Below the pieces are notes generated by a model. That model had not been told where the DNA came from and searched no databases. It saw nothing but the letters and a program-made list of their open reading frames with translations. The position numbers were made by a program, and so were the translations under genes. This document shows, one piece after another, positions 5,699 through 7,758 of a stretch of 7,758 nucleotides of DNA. Every line of letters begins with the position of its first letter. The stretch's first letter is position 1. Source of the DNA: Candidatus Poseidoniales archaeon (GTDB taxonomy: Archaea > Thermoplasmatota > Poseidoniia > Poseidoniales > Poseidoniaceae); the NCBI GenBank assembly GCA_003602535.1, contig QQSA01000009.1, positions 1 to 7,758 on the forward strand, read 5' to 3'.

Positions 5699-7537
5699 TT
5701 ATCTGCCCCAAAAGTGGTCCTGCTTGCGATGTAGGCGTGTAATTTCTTCCAAAATCTCTTCTTCGATGGGAGTGAGTTCTAATTTCCTCAATCGTTTAGC
5801 ATGAGAGGCGGGAATGTCTACCCAGAATTCGTCTCCTTCATCGATATGACGGCCAACGGTAGGGCCCATTACCGCTACCGCTAGTTCTTCTCCTTGGTTT
5901 CCTTGTTTTACTTCCTCACTTGCTCGAGTTCGCAAACTTTTGATTTGTCCAACAGCGGTTCCATCTAATTTCATGATCTTTTGACCAACATGCACCCTTC
6001 CGCCCAATACTCGCATTCCAACAATAGCAGGACCTTTATTCCTGAATGTGTGGTCTTTGAGGTATAGTAAATGACCAGGGTAAACAAGATTCTCTCTTGC
6101 GGCAGCTTCCATTTCTGCTTTAGTGGCCTCTCTCCATTCTTCGAACTCTTCTAAAATCCGATAGATGATGTCTGCATCGATGAATTTAATCTCAGCATCT
6201 GGGCCTTCAAGTCGAGGTTGAACTTCTGAATTACCTTTAACCGAAAACCCTAGAATGATCTGATTCAATGGGTCTTCAGCGCATTGAGCAGTGATTATAT
6301 CTCTTTTATTCACAGGCCCGATTGTTGCCATTCGGATAGGAATTTCAATCTTATTTAACTCAAAGGCTAATGCCTCTAATCCACCTACGGTATCCGCTTT
6401 AATCACAACACCTTCTTCGGCGATATCAACTGAAATAGAGGCTTCTTTTCTTGCCTCTACTTCAGCGATTGCTTTCGATTCAGAATCATTTGTTTGACGC
6501 AATGTAGTGCCTGCTAGGATATCTTCGAGTCCTGGTGCAACAATCTTCAATCCACATGCTGCAACTGCATTATCACAAGCTTCCCATCGATCGCCTGCAT
6601 CACGCATTTCAGACATTCCTTTCGGTCTAAACATGCCTTTGATGTGCGTTGTGAATGGCCCCTTGGCTCCTACCAGAGTAATACTATCTCCAACATTGAG
6701 TTCTCCTCTGTTGAGAATAACATCGATTGTTTTACCTAGGCCTCTTTCGTCTTTCATTTCAAGCACGGTTCCTTCACCTTCACCTAAGGTATCTCGTAAT
6801 CTTTCATCAAGGAATCTTTCTGCGAGTCCAACAGTGACTGTGAGTAGATCTTGTAGGCCTTCTCCATCTTTTGCAGAACATGGGACCATTGCCAAGTTAG
6901 ATTTGAAATCACGGATTTTGTCATATCTTTCAATATTGAATCCATGTTCACTAAACTGGCCCAGAAGTTTCCAATAGCGCTCTTCGAAATATTGCTGTAC
7001 ATCCTCTCTTTGGTTAGCCCATGATTCGATGAATGAGCGTCCTTGTTTAGTTCTCCATCCATGTATCCTGTCAACCTTGTTGGCAGCGACCACGAAAGGA
7101 GTCTTCTTGTCTCTTAGAATTCTCAGACTTTCGATTGTCTGGGGTTGTAGACCCTCCATCACATCAACTACTAAGATTGCAATGTCAGCTAAAGCTCCAC
7201 CCCTACTGCGTAAACTTGTGAATGATTGATGCCCGGGGGTGTCGATGAATAGTAAACCAGGGCTTTTGAAATCTTTACCGCCGGTCATAGGGGCGCAAGT
7301 CTCATTCAGAACTTTTGCAGGAACTTCAGTTGCTCCAATGTGTTGGGTGATGCCGCCGGCTTCACGGTCCATTACACTGGCTTGCCTTTCACTTCCCAAT
7401 GATCTGAAATGGTCCAAGACGCTGGTCTTACCATGGTCTACATGTCCAAGCACGGCTACGATTGGTTGACGTTGCCAACCTAAGTTTTTCTCCGTATTTT
7501 CAGGAGTGGTTTCTTGGCCATCTCCTTCTTCAGACAT
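5699..7537 (-). CDS. infB: Archaeal translation initiation factor aIF5B (IF-2 homologue)
   Basis: This is a 612-residue translational GTPase, the usual length of archaeal aIF5B. It promotes ribosomal subunit joining and initiator tRNA placement during initiation. The G-domain motifs are complete: G1 GHVDHGKT at 31-38, G2 GGITQHIGA at 61-69, G3 DTPGH at 99-103, G4 NKVD at 153-156 and G5 CSAK in the MVPCSAKDGEG stretch. The beta-barrel domain II (GEGTVLEMKDERGLGKTIDV) and domains III and IV follow. The C-terminus ends in the helical ITRLHRKQDHFWGR typical of the archaeal/eukaryotic type, and no bacterial-type long N-terminal extension is present. No intein interrupts the G-domain. The short acidic N-terminus (SEEGDGQETTPENTEK) is probably disordered. 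The ATG at 7537 has GGAG eight bases upstream. It lies 47 bases after ndk on the same strand, an arrangement known from archaeal ribosomal-protein/ndk/infB clusters. Confidence 0.95.
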   Translation of the reverse strand: MSEEGDGQETTPENTEKNLGWQRQPIVAVLGHVDHGKTSVLDHFRSLGSERQASVMDREAGGITQHIGATEVPAKVLNETCAPMTGGKDFKSPGLLFIDTPGHQSFTSLRSRGGALADIAILVVDVMEGLQPQTIESLRILRDKKTPFVVAANKVDRIHGWRTKQGRSFIESWANQREDVQQYFEERYWKLLGQFSEHGFNIERYDKIRDFKSNLAMVPCSAKDGEGLQDLLTVTVGLAERFLDERLRDTLGEGEGTVLEMKDERGLGKTIDVILNRGELNVGDSITLVGAKGPFTTHIKGMFRPKGMSEMRDAGDRWEACDNAVAACGLKIVAPGLEDILAGTTLRQTNDSESKAIAEVEARKEASISVDIAEEGVVIKADTVGGLEALAFELNKIEIPIRMATIGPVNKRDIITAQCAEDPLNQIILGFSVKGNSEVQPRLEGPDAEIKFIDADIIYRILEEFEEWREATKAEMEAAARENLVYPGHLLYLKDHTFRNKGPAIVGMRVLGGRVHVGQKIMKLDGTAVGQIKSLRTRASEEVKQGNQGEELAVAVMGPTVGRHIDEGDEFWVDIPASHAKRLRKLELTPIEEEILEEITRLHRKQDHFWGR

Positions 7538-7545
7538 GTTAAAAA

Positions 7546-7575
7546 CTCCAATTGGATTTTTAATTTTTCAATTGG
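7546..7575 (-). promoter_or_regulatory. infB leader: repeated CCAATTG element, possible hairpin over the Shine-Dalgarno
   Basis: In the - strand leader, CCAATTG occurs at 7575-7569 and again at 7555-7549, 20-21 bases apart, separated by an A/T-only tract (AAAAATTAAAAAT) that could serve as a TATA-like element. The second copy extends to CCAATTGGAG. Its GGAG is the Shine-Dalgarno of infB, eight bases from the ATG. Because the motif is palindromic, the RNA could form a seven-base-pair hairpin (CCAATTG with CAATTGG) hiding the GG of the ribosome site. Alternatively, the two copies two helical turns apart could be a protein-binding site. Confidence 0.35.
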
Positions 7576-7584
7576 CGTTTAAAA

Positions 7585-7758
7585 TCACTCATAAACCCAA
7601 GATTGACTATCTTGGGTCCAATCGTTAACGCCTTCTGGGAACCAAAGTCCCAACTCGAATTCTGCTGTTTCAGGTGCATCTGATCCGTGAATCATATTGT
7701 ATCCAATATCCATTCCGAAATCTCCACGAATAGTTCCTGGAGCAGCTTCACGACCATT
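7585..7758 (-). CDS. ndk: Nucleoside diphosphate kinase, C-terminal part (5' end outside window)
   Basis: These are the last 57 codons plus TGA of a nucleoside diphosphate kinase, which transfers the gamma-phosphate between NTPs and NDPs through a phosphohistidine. The conserved REAAPGTIRGDFG stretch is followed by NMIHGSDAPETA, which contains the catalytic His and the HGSD signature, then by the helix AEFELGLWFPEG and a short tail ending in SWVYE. The frame is open to the right edge of the window. It is upstream of infB on the same strand with a 47-base gap, consistent with the archaeal ndk-infB gene order. No frameshift or missing key residue is seen. Confidence 0.93.
   Translation of the reverse strand, partial: NGREAAPGTIRGDFGMDIGYNMIHGSDAPETAEFELGLWFPEGVNDWTQDSQSWVYE

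Noticed and set aside
6507..6977. 156-residue + strand open frame inside infB
   Set aside because: It is antisense to the conserved aIF5B domain II region, rich in Ser/Pro as expected of a shadow frame, and has no domain or ribosome site.
5699..7537. Possible intein in aIF5B
   Set aside because: The protein has normal length, and G1 to G5 are contiguous with no insertion or splicing-junction residues.

Overview
The window looks like a chromosomal segment of a planktonic euryarchaeon, most probably a Marine Group II (Candidatus Poseidoniales) relative. The archaeal assignment rests on an archaeal-type initiation factor aIF5B directly downstream of nucleoside diphosphate kinase, a known archaeal pairing. 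The Marine Group II assignment is softer. It rests on a large secreted, membrane-anchored protein with thrombospondin type-3-like DxDGDG repeats of the FP..xTQW kind and a C-terminal GLPEGWTMEQWKWYG motif, a combination I associate with that group from memory. The sequence is moderately AT-rich and gene-dense. I see no tRNA, rRNA, CRISPR array, insertion sequence or other mobile element.

Layout. Positions 1-2960 are read on the + strand: the 3' end of a disordered, Pro/Lys/Glu-rich protein (1-458), then an 814-residue surface protein (516-2960) with a signal peptide, a beta-propeller-like domain, nine Ca-binding-type repeats, one membrane helix and an acidic cytoplasmic tail. Everything from 2961 to 7758 is on the - strand. 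In transcription order it is: ndk (3' part only), infB/aIF5B, a MoxR-family AAA+ ATPase, a ParA/Soj-family ATPase, an 80-residue ribbon-helix-helix (RHH) protein, and an 85-residue protein translationally coupled to it. The two blocks converge with no spacer: the + stop codon ends at 2960 and the - stop codon begins at 2961.

How the genes may work together. ndk-infB is a housekeeping translation/nucleotide module. The ParA ATPase followed by a small RHH protein recalls archaeal SegAB and plasmid ParFG-type segregation pairs, in which an RHH protein binds a centromere-like site and stimulates the ParA ATPase. An inverted repeat lies just upstream of the RHH gene. The 85-residue partner weakly resembles the N-terminal part of a PIN (VapC-like) domain lacking the first catalytic aspartate. 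The RHH + PIN-like pair could therefore instead be a decayed or repurposed toxin-antitoxin module. This ParA-RHH-85aa cassette, next to a MoxR ATPase that lacks an adjacent DUF58/VWA partner, is the most interesting part of the window.

Several start codons were chosen by Shine-Dalgarno (SD) matches or signal-peptide position rather than by maximum ORF length (the surface protein, MoxR and ParA). These choices are explained in the entries.
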